Shown: positions 46,551-56,113 of the stretch, in pieces
How the letters are laid out: each line of letters begins with the position of its first letter
How positions within the stretch are numbered: the first letter of the stretch is position 1
From: JBBQXH01 sp963710975
Lineage (GTDB): Bacteria > Actinomycetota > Thermoleophilia > Gaiellales > Gaiellaceae
Assembly: GCA_963710975.1 (NCBI GenBank)
Contig: CAVQCG010000003.1
Coordinates: 124,001-188,000 of the forward strand
Length of the DNA stretch: 64,000 nucleotides
Direction: 5' to 3'
Made by a program: the position numbers and the translations under genes
Notes under the pieces: generated by a model
Told to the model about the DNA's origin: nothing
Seen by the model: only the letters and a program-made list of their open reading frames with translations
Databases searched by the model: none

Positions 46551-48281
46551 ATGGTCGCCGCCGCGCTCGCACGTAACCCGCTCTTCGAAGGTCTCGACGC
46601 CGGCGACCTGGAGGAGCTCGCCTGGCTCATGCAGCCGAAGCGCTTCTCGGCCGGTGACGTCATCTGCGAGGCGGGCGAGCCGGGCGACAGCCTCTTCGTG
46701 ATCACCGAAGGCGTCGCGCGTGTGCTCGTCACCGATCCCGACGGCAACGTCCGTGCGGTTGCACGGCTGCGGCGCGGAGACGTGATCGGAGAGATGTCGC
46801 TCCTGACCGGAGAGCAGCGGTCGGCTACCGTCGTCGCCGGAACCAGGGCCACGGCGCTCGAGCTCGCTCGGACCGATTTCGCGGAGCTCATCCGCCGATA
46901 TCCGAACGTCCTCCTGAACCTCAACCGGATCCTCAGCAGCCGGCTTGCCCGGACGACCTCCCAGGCGGTCGAGCAGCGCACGCGAGGCGAAGCCGTCGCG
47001 CTTCTCGTCGGCGAGTCCGTCATGCGGCTCGTTCCCGAGATACTCGCGGCGACGGAAGCGGCAAGCCCGAGACCTGTCGCGGGAATCGATGCCCGGCTGG
47101 CTGCCGATCACGCGCTCGGGTCCCTCGACGACCTTCTGGCCGACCACGGGACAGCAGTTCTCGTCGCCGACCTCGACACGGAGTCGCTCTCGCTTCTCGT
47201 CGACACCGTCGACCGGACAGTTGCCGTCGTCGGAGATGAGGCCGAGATGCTGAGGCTCGGCGCATTCGTCGAGAAGCTTCCGCGGACCGACCAGCGGGTC
47301 GAGGTGGTCGTCCTCGCCCCGACCGGCGGTGAGGGCCGGCGGACGAGAGGCGCAGCGATTGACCGCACCGAGGTCGTACGCGTGCTCGAGCGCGGGAGCT
47401 CGGATGCCGCCGGTCTCGCCTGGCTCGGACGTCACCTGTCGCGGACGAAGGTGGGGCTGGCGCTCGGCGCCGGCGGTGCGAAAGGGTACGCGCACATCGG
47501 CGCTCTCGCGGTGCTCGCCGAGGCGGGCTACGCGATCGACTGCGTGTCAGGATCGAGCATCGGCGCGATGGTGGGGTCGTGGCTCGCACTCGGCATGGGT
47601 GTGCCCGAGATCGACGCGACCATGCGCCATGCGTTCCGTCCCGACGTCGTCGGGCAGATCTTCAAGCTCTCGCTGACCGGCAAGTCGACAGGGGTCGAGG
47701 CCATGACGGAGGTCCTTCGGGAGAGCACTGCCGACAAGACGTTCGACGACCTGCTGATCCCGCTCGCGGTCATGACCGTCGACCTCAACGCGCGGGAACC
47801 TGCAGTCGTGACGGAGGGGCCGCTCTGGGAGGCGCTGCTCGCGGCGACCGCGGTCGCAGGCCTCTTCCCACCGTACGAGCGTGACGGCCAGCGGCTCGTC
47901 GACGGTCTCGCTCTCGTACCGGTGCCGACAGGGGCCGCCACGGCCGCGGGCGCCGATGTCACCGTGTCGGTCAATTTGATGAGCCGCCAGACACTTCCCG
48001 CCTGGCCCACCGAAGCTCCGCCCCCGCCCGATGAAGGGGCCTCGCGAGGCTCGCGGATGCTCGATACGCTCCTCGAGGTCATGGACCTCACTCAGCTCGA
48101 CGCGAGCGAGCAGCACGCGGCCCGTGCGGACGTCGTCATGACGCCCCGCTTCGGGCCGGGAAGCTGGCGCGACTTCCACCTCGCCGATCTGTTTCTCGAT
48201 GCCGGTCGTCGAGCCGCCGAGGAGCAGCTACCAGCTCTGGCCGCCCTGGCGCGACCAGCCAACCCCACAGGAGGTACGTAA
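46551..48281 (+). CDS. Cyclic-nucleotide-binding patatin-like phospholipase
   Basis: 576 aa from ATG 46551. Residues 5-125 form a cNMP-binding domain (LFEGLDAGDLEELAWLMQPKRFSAGDVICEAGEPGDSLFVI...GEMSLLTGEQRSATVVA). Residues about 300-560 are a patatin domain with GAGGAKGYAHIGALAVL (oxyanion loop), the Ser-Asp dyad in VSGSSIGAM and LVDGLAL, and the RssA/NTE pattern. It hydrolyses acyl esters, probably phospholipids or lysophospholipids, under control of a cyclic nucleotide or similar ligand. It sits between the ligase and ACP genes, with the ACP start next to its stop; its presence in a type II polyketide operon is unexpected. Confidence 0.92.
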   Translation: MVAAALARNPLFEGLDAGDLEELAWLMQPKRFSAGDVICEAGEPGDSLFVITEGVARVLVTDPDGNVRAVARLRRGDVIGEMSLLTGEQRSATVVAGTRATALELARTDFAELIRRYPNVLLNLNRILSSRLARTTSQAVEQRTRGEAVALLVGESVMRLVPEILAATEAASPRPVAGIDARLAADHALGSLDDLLADHGTAVLVADLDTESLSLLVDTVDRTVAVVGDEAEMLRLGAFVEKLPRTDQRVEVVVLAPTGGEGRRTRGAAIDRTEVVRVLERGSSDAAGLAWLGRHLSRTKVGLALGAGGAKGYAHIGALAVLAEAGYAIDCVSGSSIGAMVGSWLALGMGVPEIDATMRHAFRPDVVGQIFKLSLTGKSTGVEAMTEVLRESTADKTFDDLLIPLAVMTVDLNAREPAVVTEGPLWEALLAATAVAGLFPPYERDGQRLVDGLALVPVPTGAATAAGADVTVSVNLMSRQTLPAWPTEAPPPPDEGASRGSRMLDTLLEVMDLTQLDASEQHAARADVVMTPRFGPGSWRDFHLADLFLDAGRRAAEEQLPALAALARPANPTGGT

Positions 48282-48542
48282 GTGTCCAGTCGGGAGTTCA
48301 CCTTCGAGGACGTCAAGGACATCCTCGTCAACCGCGTCGGCGTCCCCGAGGAGAGGGTGACAGACGATCCCGCTCTCAGCTTCGAGGACATGGGGCTCGA
48401 CTCGCTGGCATTTGTCGAGATCCAGCTGGCGATGCAGCAGGAGTACGGATTCACGATTCCGGATGAGGATGCCGAGCAGATCTCGACGATCGGCGAGGCG
48501 ATCGAGTACACGAACCGGCGCCTCGACGAGCAGGAAGGTTGA
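48282..48542 (+). CDS. Acyl carrier protein of the type II polyketide synthase
   Basis: 86 aa from GTG 48282 with AGGAGG 9 nt upstream, directly following the patatin stop. It is a four-helix ACP with the phosphopantetheine site at Ser41 in FEDMGLDSLAFVEI and a second acidic helix for partner recognition. It carries the growing chain for KS-alpha/CLF and the cyclase. It is followed by the aromatase gene 5 bp later. Confidence 0.94.
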   Translation: MSSREFTFEDVKDILVNRVGVPEERVTDDPALSFEDMGLDSLAFVEIQLAMQQEYGFTIPDEDAEQISTIGEAIEYTNRRLDEQEG

Positions 48543-48547
48543 GAGAG

Positions 48548-48994
48548 ATGGCCGCAACGGACAACTCCATCGTCATCAACGCGCCGCTCGACGTCGTGTG
48601 GGAGCGAATGAACGACGTCGAGGGCTGGCCGAGCCTCTTCAGTGAGTACGCGAGTGCGGAGATCCTCGAGCGCGAGGGATCGAAGACGACCTTCCGGCTC
48701 ACCACGCATCCCGATCCCGAGTACGACGGAAAGGTATGGAGCTGGGTGTCGGAACGTGAGGTCGATCCGTCGACGCACACGACGAAGGCGCGACGCATCG
48801 AGACGGGGCCGTTCGAATACATGAACATCGAGTGGTTCTTCGAGGAGGCGGACGAGGGGACACTCATGCGGTGGGTTCAGGACTTCTCGATGAAGCCCGA
48901 CGCGCCGGCATCCGACGAGCAGGCCGAGGAGTATCTGAACAAGAGCACGAAAGAGCAGATGCAGGTGATCAAGGAGCGAATCGAAGCCACCTGA
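48548..48994 (+). CDS. Polyketide aromatase/cyclase (SRPBCC, single domain)
   Basis: 148 aa from ATG 48548 (GAGAGAG upstream). The helix-grip fold opens with NSIVINAPLDVVWERMNDVEGWPSLFSEYASAEILEREGSKTTFRLTTHPDPEYDGKVWSWVSEREVD, matching TcmN/WhiE-ORFVI type aromatase/cyclases that fold and dehydrate the first ring. GPFEYMNIEWFFEE and the final helix (YLNKSTKEQMQVIKERIEAT) close the domain. It is the last gene of the operon; a hairpin repeat array begins at its stop. Confidence 0.92.
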   Translation: MAATDNSIVINAPLDVVWERMNDVEGWPSLFSEYASAEILEREGSKTTFRLTTHPDPEYDGKVWSWVSEREVDPSTHTTKARRIETGPFEYMNIEWFFEEADEGTLMRWVQDFSMKPDAPASDEQAEEYLNKSTKEQMQVIKERIEAT

Positions 48995-49293
48995 AAGGCG
49001 CCGGAGGCGCCGCGCAGCGGCCGTAGGGCCGCGTAGTTCAGCCGGCGGAGCCGGCGTATCCCCGGGGGGCAAGGCGCCGGAGGCGCCGCGCAGCGGCCGT
49101 AAGGCCGCGTAGTCCAGCCGGCGGAGCCGGCGTATCCCCGTGGGGAAGGCGCCGGAGGCGCCGCGCAGCGGCCGTAGGGCCGCGTAGTTCAGCCGGCGGA
49201 GCCGGCGTATCCCCGTGGGGAAGGCGCCGGAGGCGCCGCGCAGCGGCCGTAGGCCGCGTAGTTCGAGCCGGCGGAGTCGTCGTACGCGGTGGG
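48995..49293. repeat. GC-rich triple-hairpin repeat array (four units of about 75 bp)
   Basis: Units begin at 48995, 49071, 49146 and 49221 (spacing 76, 75, 75); the last is diverged. Each unit has three short perfect hairpins: GGCGCC-GGA-GGCGCC, GCGGCC-GTAG-GGCCGC (one variant) and GCCGGC-GGA-GCCGGC, then CGTATCCCC. The array fills the gap between the convergent aromatase and adenylate cyclase genes. It shares sequence with the inverted array at 19384-19634. Units lack variable spacers, so it is not CRISPR. Confidence 0.9.
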
Positions 49294-49309
49294 ACGCTCC
49301 GCCGCGCGG

Positions 49310-51832
49310 CTACTCCGCCCGAGAAATACCGCCGTGGGAGCGTGTCTCGAGCGTGCTCAGGCTCACCTGGAGGCGCTCTATCGCTTCGCGGTCGTCCAGT
49401 TGCTCGGCGAGCTTCAGACCGCGGTTCCAGAGATCCTCGGCGCGGCGCACGGCATCGAGTTGCGACGCGCGCTCACCGGCTCGCTCCACATACTGCAGCC
49501 CCTTTCGCAGATCGTCGCCGCGGGCGAAGTAGTGGGCGAGGACCTCGAGGTTGTCGTCGAGGGAGGCGGCGAACATGCGCTCGAAGGCGTTCCCGACAGC
49601 GGTGTAGAGCTCTCGGCGACGGGCGGGAGGCAGCGTCGAGAGCGAGGCCTCGCGCAACAGGCCGTGGCGGAACGTGTATTCCGGTTCGGGGTAACGCTGC
49701 ACCTCGCGGATGACGTCATCGCGCAGGAGGGCTGCGAGGTCCTCCTCCAGCTCGTCGCTCTCCACGAGGTGTTTGAGCGCCGGCAACGGGAAGCTGCGAC
49801 CGATGATCGCAGCCACCTGCGCGAGCCGGCGTGCGCCGCGCGGAAGCCGGTCGATCCGCGCGACCAGGAGGCTTTCGAGCGTCGGCGTCAGCGAATGTGC
49901 TCCGGTCATCGTCGGCGCCCAGGTCAGCTGCTGGCGGCGACCGCTGCCTGCGACGAACGCGTTGCGCAGCTCCTCGAGATAGAGGGGATTGCCCTCGGCA
50001 CCCTTCACGATCTGGTCGAGTTCGGCCTCGGACAGCTCGCGCTTCTGCGGCAATGACTCGAGGAGCGCGTGGGCGGCTGCGTCCGACAGCGGCTCGAGCG
50101 GAAGCTCGGAGGCTCGATGCACGTACTGACTGAGCCCGAGAACACGCAGCCGCCAGCCGTCAGAGGCGGGATCGACCCGGGAGGTGGCAACGACGAGTAT
50201 CGGCGTGAGCTCGACGAGCTCGAGGAGCTGCTCGGCGAGGGCGCAGCTCGGCGGGTCTGCCCAGTGGAGGTCTTCCACCGCGACGACGACGGGCCCCTGG
50301 CGGGCAACGCTTGCGACCCAGCTGCTGTATGCGCGACGGATCTCGACAGCAAGCTCCTCTGGGGAGAGTTGTCTGAGGCGCTCGTCGTCATCCGGGTCGA
50401 GCCGGACCGCGAGCAGCCGCGCGAGGTAGGGGAAGACGTCTGGGATCTCCGATGCCGGGAGCAGGCTCAGCTTGGCGCGGAGCTTGGTGCGCACGGAGAG
50501 CTCGGCTTCGCCGTCCTCGACCCCGACCCAACCCCGGAGCATCTGGATGAACGGACCGTAGAGCAGCCTCGTGCCGTAGGAGAAGCAGCGCCCCTCGAGC
50601 CAGGTCACCCTGTCGCCCGCGCGCTCGCGAAGCTCGGCCAGCAAGCGGGTCTTGCCGATGCCGGCGTCGCCGAGCAGGAAGAGGATCTGGCCCCGCCCGG
50701 CCACCAGCTCGTCGGCGATCCCCTGGAGGCGCGCGACTTCGGAGTCCCGCCCGACGATCGGCGTGAGCGCTGTCTCCGAGTCTGCGGTCTGGACACCGAG
50801 AAGCTTCCAGGCCGGTACGGGCTGAACGCGTCCCTTGACGGTGACCTCGCCGAGAGGCTCGAGAAGAAAGCGGTTGACGAGGCTCGTCGCCGTAGCCTGG
50901 CCGACGGCGATGGTGCCTGGAGCGGCCACGCCTTGCAGGCGTGCGGCGACATTGTTCGTATCGCCGAGCGACACCGCCTGGGGATCTGCGGCTCCGACGA
51001 GACCGACGGCAGTGGCGCCGGTGTTGATGCCGACCCGGACGTTGAAATCCGAGATCCGCCAGGCCGCCTCGACCTCCCGTGCGTACTCGCCGAGCTCCGC
51101 CACGATGCGAAGCGCCGCTCGGGCCGCCCGCTCCGGATCGTCCTCATGAGCCACCGGGACCCCGAAGAAGGCCGCGATCCCGTCGCCCATGAACGCGCTG
51201 ACCGTTCCGCCGTACTGTTCCACTGCTCTCGTCATGCGGTTGACGCATTCGCCGATCAGGACCTTCACCTCGTCGGGGGGAAGGCGCTCCCCGAGGCTCG
51301 TCGACCCGACCACGTCGGCAAAGAGCGCAGTCACCGGGCGCAATTCGTCGCCCTCGTGCCCAGGCGGCGGTTCTTCGCGAGAGCGCTCGACCGACGGCGT
51401 CAGCGACGGCGTCAGCGGCGGGGTCGGGGACTCGGGTCGGGGGCTCGGCGGCGGGGTGTCCGCCTGTGGCTCGGCGATCTCCGACGTTCCGGGTGCCGTG
51501 GCGGGTGCCGTAGGGGTGAGCGGTGCCATCATCGTGTGCTGCTCACCAGGAGCAATCTCGACCTCGATCGAGGCCGTTCCCACGTTGACGACATCTCCGT
51601 GGCCGAGCCGTGTCGTCGCCGTGATCCGCTCGCCGTTCACCCAGGTGCCGTTCATCGAGCCGAGATCCTGGATCTCGATCGCTCCTGCAGCGGGCCGGAC
51701 TGCGGCATGGCGCCGGGACACGAGCGGATCGTCGATCGTGATATCCGCATCCACTCGCCCGACGATCAGCTCGGACTCGACTGCGACGCGCTGTCCGGCG
51801 AGAGGACCGTCCTTCAGGAGCAGGGAAGGCAC
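49310..51832 (-). CDS. FHA domain-class III adenylate/guanylate cyclase-AAA ATPase regulator
   Basis: 840 aa from GTG 51832. FHA domain at 1-95 (SELIVGRVDADITIDDPLVSRRHAAVR, LGSMNGTWVNGER), then a Pro-rich linker, a class III cyclase domain at about 170-340 (VTALFADVVGSTSLGERLPPDEVKVLI, FMGDGIAAFFGVPVAHEDDPERAARA, ALRIVAELGEYA) and a LuxR-type/STAND ATPase (Walker A LLGDAGIGKTRLLAEL, Walker B-type VVVAVEDLHWAD) with a helical C-terminus. Metal-binding Asp and substrate-specifying residues of the cyclase look present, but AMP versus GMP specificity is not assigned. It could make the nucleotide sensed by the three cNMP-binding proteins in this window. Confidence 0.9.
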   Translation of the reverse strand: MPSLLLKDGPLAGQRVAVESELIVGRVDADITIDDPLVSRRHAAVRPAAGAIEIQDLGSMNGTWVNGERITATTRLGHGDVVNVGTASIEVEIAPGEQHTMMAPLTPTAPATAPGTSEIAEPQADTPPPSPRPESPTPPLTPSLTPSVERSREEPPPGHEGDELRPVTALFADVVGSTSLGERLPPDEVKVLIGECVNRMTRAVEQYGGTVSAFMGDGIAAFFGVPVAHEDDPERAARAALRIVAELGEYAREVEAAWRISDFNVRVGINTGATAVGLVGAADPQAVSLGDTNNVAARLQGVAAPGTIAVGQATATSLVNRFLLEPLGEVTVKGRVQPVPAWKLLGVQTADSETALTPIVGRDSEVARLQGIADELVAGRGQILFLLGDAGIGKTRLLAELRERAGDRVTWLEGRCFSYGTRLLYGPFIQMLRGWVGVEDGEAELSVRTKLRAKLSLLPASEIPDVFPYLARLLAVRLDPDDDERLRQLSPEELAVEIRRAYSSWVASVARQGPVVVAVEDLHWADPPSCALAEQLLELVELTPILVVATSRVDPASDGWRLRVLGLSQYVHRASELPLEPLSDAAAHALLESLPQKRELSEAELDQIVKGAEGNPLYLEELRNAFVAGSGRRQQLTWAPTMTGAHSLTPTLESLLVARIDRLPRGARRLAQVAAIIGRSFPLPALKHLVESDELEEDLAALLRDDVIREVQRYPEPEYTFRHGLLREASLSTLPPARRRELYTAVGNAFERMFAASLDDNLEVLAHYFARGDDLRKGLQYVERAGERASQLDAVRRAEDLWNRGLKLAEQLDDREAIERLQVSLSTLETRSHGGISRAE

Positions 51833-51905
51833 GGTCCTCAGTGTACTTCGCGTCGAGAAGCCGCTTGTGGCCAGGAATGGTGAATAGCAGGCAGCCTCGC
51901 GGGCT

Positions 51906-53834
<1,929 letters not shown>

Positions 53835-53996
53835 GCGACGATCCTTTCGTCCGGAAGCGCGGCTGAGTCTAGTAGAGCACTCGTTCGGGGGCTACGAGTT
53901 CACTCGGATTGGTGAGTGCCGGAGAGGTGCCGCACAGGAATATCACGTGTGAGGCCTCCCCCTGGGCGGCCGCACACGATGAGAGAGGGGCGACCG

Positions 53997-54413
53997 ATGG
54001 ATCCGATCAACGTCGACAAGCTCGAAACGGTCGAGCTCGCGTCGAGCACGTCGAACGACGCCGAATGGGTCGGTGGCTACTTCGCCTACGGCGGTTCAGG
54101 TGCCGACAAGTCCGCGACGGTCTACTTCGCCGTCCCGCCTGGCAAGCGGCTCGGGCGCCACACCGACACCACGGAGGAGACGCAGTTCATCCTCGGTGGC
54201 AGCGGCGACCTCCTTCGCGATGAAGGTGCCACGCCGATCAGGGCCGGAGACGTCTTCGTGCTGCCGGAGGGAACGGCTCACGATCTCGAGAACACCGGTT
54301 CCGAGGATCTCCGCGTGATCGCGTTCTTCTCGTCCCCTCAGGTCGAGCAGCACTGGACGCAGGAGGTGTGGGAGCCCGGCGACCTCGCGGTCACGGGGAC
54401 ACCGAACCGCTGA
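53997..54413 (+). CDS. Cupin-domain protein
   Basis: 138 aa from ATG 53997 (GAGGGG 6 nt upstream); ATG 53979 is possible. It is a single cupin barrel: YFAVPPGKRLGRHTDTTEETQFILGGSGDLLRDEGATPIRAGDVFVLPEGTAHDLENTGSEDLRVIAFFSSPQ, with HxD...E and H metal-ligand positions. No specific function can be assigned; it may be a sugar isomerase-like or dioxygenase-like protein. It is divergent from acs and convergent with the thioesterase across a hairpin terminator. Confidence 0.8.
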   Translation: MDPINVDKLETVELASSTSNDAEWVGGYFAYGGSGADKSATVYFAVPPGKRLGRHTDTTEETQFILGGSGDLLRDEGATPIRAGDVFVLPEGTAHDLENTGSEDLRVIAFFSSPQVEQHWTQEVWEPGDLAVTGTPNR

Positions 54414-54438
54414 GGCGCTCCTTCAGACCGGCAGACCG

Positions 54439-54461
54439 GACGACGACTGCCGGTCGTCGTC
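54439..54461. terminator. Hairpin terminator between convergent genes
   Basis: GACGACGA (54439-54446) pairs perfectly with TCGTCGTC (54454-54461) across a 7-nt loop, in the 48-bp space between the cupin stop and the thioesterase stop. There is no T-run, as is usual for many high-G+C genomes. Confidence 0.6.
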
Positions 54462-54896
54462 TCAATGCTCGGGAACCATGAGTCGCTCGAGCGCGCCGCG
54501 CAGGGAAGGCGGGATCGGCACCGGCTGCATGGTCGCCCGATCGACGAACACGTGGACGAAGTGCCCGGTTGCCGCCGGGATGTCGCTGCCCGATTTGAAG
54601 AGGCCGATCTCGTAGCGCACGGCCCGGTTTCGCAACTCGCCGACGCGCACACCGGCGTCGATCGTCTCGGGAAACCCGAGCGCGTCGTGAAAGCTGCACG
54701 CCGACTCCGCGCAGACCCCGATCACCGGGCTGGTCCTCGGATCGAGCCCGCCTTCCTCGACCAGATACCCGCTCAGCGCGCTGTCGAAGAAGGAGTAGTA
54801 CTCGACGTTATTGACGTGCCCGTACACGTCGACGTCCTTCCAGCGCGTCGGGATGGCGACGAAGTAGCGGTATTCGCTGCGCCGCTCGGATGTCAC
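54462..54896 (-). CDS. Acyl-CoA thioesterase, 4HBT hot-dog fold
   Basis: 144 aa from GTG 54896, whose GTGA overlaps the stop of the DUF3037 gene; the frame open to 54950 is a shadow. The hot-dog signature is TRWKDVDVYGHVNNVEYYSFFDSALSGYLVEE (catalytic Asp in DVYGHVNN), and the central helix continues to the C-terminal strands. It hydrolyses acyl-CoA or acyl-ACP. The operon with DUF3037 and HipA-like genes looks fortuitous or regulatory; no substrate preference can be read. Confidence 0.88.
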   Translation of the reverse strand: MTSERRSEYRYFVAIPTRWKDVDVYGHVNNVEYYSFFDSALSGYLVEEGGLDPRTSPVIGVCAESACSFHDALGFPETIDAGVRVGELRNRAVRYEIGLFKSGSDIPAATGHFVHVFVDRATMQPVPIPPSLRGALERLMVPEH

Positions 54897-55285
54897 GAGC
54901 TCACGACCTCGGCGAAGAGGTGGGCGAGCGTCGCCTCGGGATCGTCGCAAAGGCCTGTGTGAACCTGTGATGGCTGGATGATCGTGCTCGAGGGGGACGC
55001 GAGCCAGCCAAAGCGCTCGGATGGTGCCAGGCTCGCAATCGGGCCCGCGTCCGGGGCGCCCTCGGCGATTCTGACCAGGGCCTCGAGATGCGACCGGACG
55101 GTGTCCGGAGACACGCCCGGGGCGAGCGCGGCCAACCTCGCTTCGTCGAGCCCCACCTTGGCTCCGAGATAGTCGAGCGGCCGGCAGAAGAGGACAACGC
55201 CCGCGTTGAAGCGCTCGCCCCGCTCGACGTGCGGCACGACGCGCACGATCGTGTACGAGAACGGGCTACGCCGCTGTCCGGGCAT
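54893..55285 (-). CDS. DUF3037 family protein
   Basis: 130 aa. The opening SPFSYTIVRVVPHVERGERFNAGVVLFCRPLDYLGAKVGLDEARLAALAPG is the DUF3037 signature. It overlaps the HipA-like gene by 20 bp at its start and the thioesterase by 4 bp at its end. The DUF3037/HipA-like pairing is known from many actinobacterial genomes, but its role is unknown. Confidence 0.85.
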   Translation of the reverse strand: MPGQRRSPFSYTIVRVVPHVERGERFNAGVVLFCRPLDYLGAKVGLDEARLAALAPGVSPDTVRSHLEALVRIAEGAPDAGPIASLAPSERFGWLASPSSTIIQPSQVHTGLCDDPEATLAHLFAEVVSS

Positions 55286-56036
55286 GCTCCGCCTCCTCCA
55301 AGAAGCTCCGCGGCGCGGCGAGGCGCGTCTCGAGGTACTCGACGTAGTCGCTGGCCGGGGACGCCACCAGCCAGGCTTCCGGAACGAGCCGGAGAATCGC
55401 TTCGAGCATCTCTCGGCTCACCTCCGGCGCAAGGCGCTCGTCGGCCTCGAGGATCGAGCCGGCGCACGGCAAGAGGACGTGGTCGGCGATCTGCGGGAAC
55501 GGCCGGCGGGCGTGGTCGTCCGGCTCGAGTCCGCCATGCTGGAAGTAGATCGCCGCACCGTGGTCGAAGAGCCAGAGCCGCTCGTGCCAGATGAGGAGGT
55601 TCGGGTTCTGCGCTGTGCGGTCGACGTTCGTCAGCAGTGCGTCGAACCACACGACGTCGGCAGCGAGGTCAGGGTCAGGCGGGTCGTCCGCTGCGGGCGA
55701 GTACGGCAAGGCTCCTGGCAGGAAGTCGACTCCGAGGTTCGTGCCGGTACTCGCCATGATCAGATCCTGAATCTCTGGATCCGGCTCGGCGGAGCCGAGC
55801 GCCGGATCGATCTCGACCGTGGTGAGCTCGGGCACAGGGAGCCCGAGCGCCCGGCCGAGCTCGCCGCCGACCACCTCGGCGACCAGCGCGAGCGGGCCCT
55901 GGCCGGCGCCACGGAACTTCACCACGTACAGCCCGTCGTCGTCGGCCTCGACCAGTCCGGGCAGCGAGCCTCCCTCCCGCAGGGGTGCAACGTAGCGTGT
56001 TGCGGTCACGTTGCGAAGAGCGCTGGCGATGGCCAC
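55266..56036 (-). CDS. HipA-like kinase-fold protein
   Basis: 256 aa from ATG 56036. It resembles the short HipA-family kinase group paired with DUF3037: YVVKFRGAGQGPLALVAEVVGGELGRALGLPVP, then a conserved DALLTNVDRTAQNPNLLIWHERLWLFDHGAAIYFQHG (HRD/DFG-like N-D...D). It lacks the HipB antitoxin neighbour and the length (about 430 aa) of the classical toxin. Its substrate is unknown; toxin function is unlikely. Confidence 0.82.
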   Translation of the reverse strand: MAIASALRNVTATRYVAPLREGGSLPGLVEADDDGLYVVKFRGAGQGPLALVAEVVGGELGRALGLPVPELTTVEIDPALGSAEPDPEIQDLIMASTGTNLGVDFLPGALPYSPAADDPPDPDLAADVVWFDALLTNVDRTAQNPNLLIWHERLWLFDHGAAIYFQHGGLEPDDHARRPFPQIADHVLLPCAGSILEADERLAPEVSREMLEAILRLVPEAWLVASPASDYVEYLETRLAAPRSFLEEAEHARTAA

Positions 56037-56074
56037 GGAGATACCGTATCGCCCGCCGCTTTCCGAAGAACTGA

Positions 56075-56104
56075 TTCAGAGCTCGACGGGCACGGTGCTA
56101 TCTT
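56075..56104 (+). promoter_or_regulatory. Candidate promoter of the FadR-methyl cycle operon
   Basis: TTCAGA (56075-56080) and TATCTT (56099-56104) are 18 bp apart; the FadR start is 10 bp after the -10, so the transcript would be nearly leaderless. Weak match. Confidence 0.35.
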
Positions 56105-56113
56105 GGATCACCC

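Noticed and set aside
48995..49293. CRISPR array
   Set aside because: Repeat units are contiguous and nearly identical with no variable spacers, and no cas genes are present.
55266..56036. HipAB-type toxin-antitoxin module
   Set aside because: The HipA-like protein is much shorter than the toxin and no HipB-like helix-turn-helix gene is adjacent; the partner is DUF3037.
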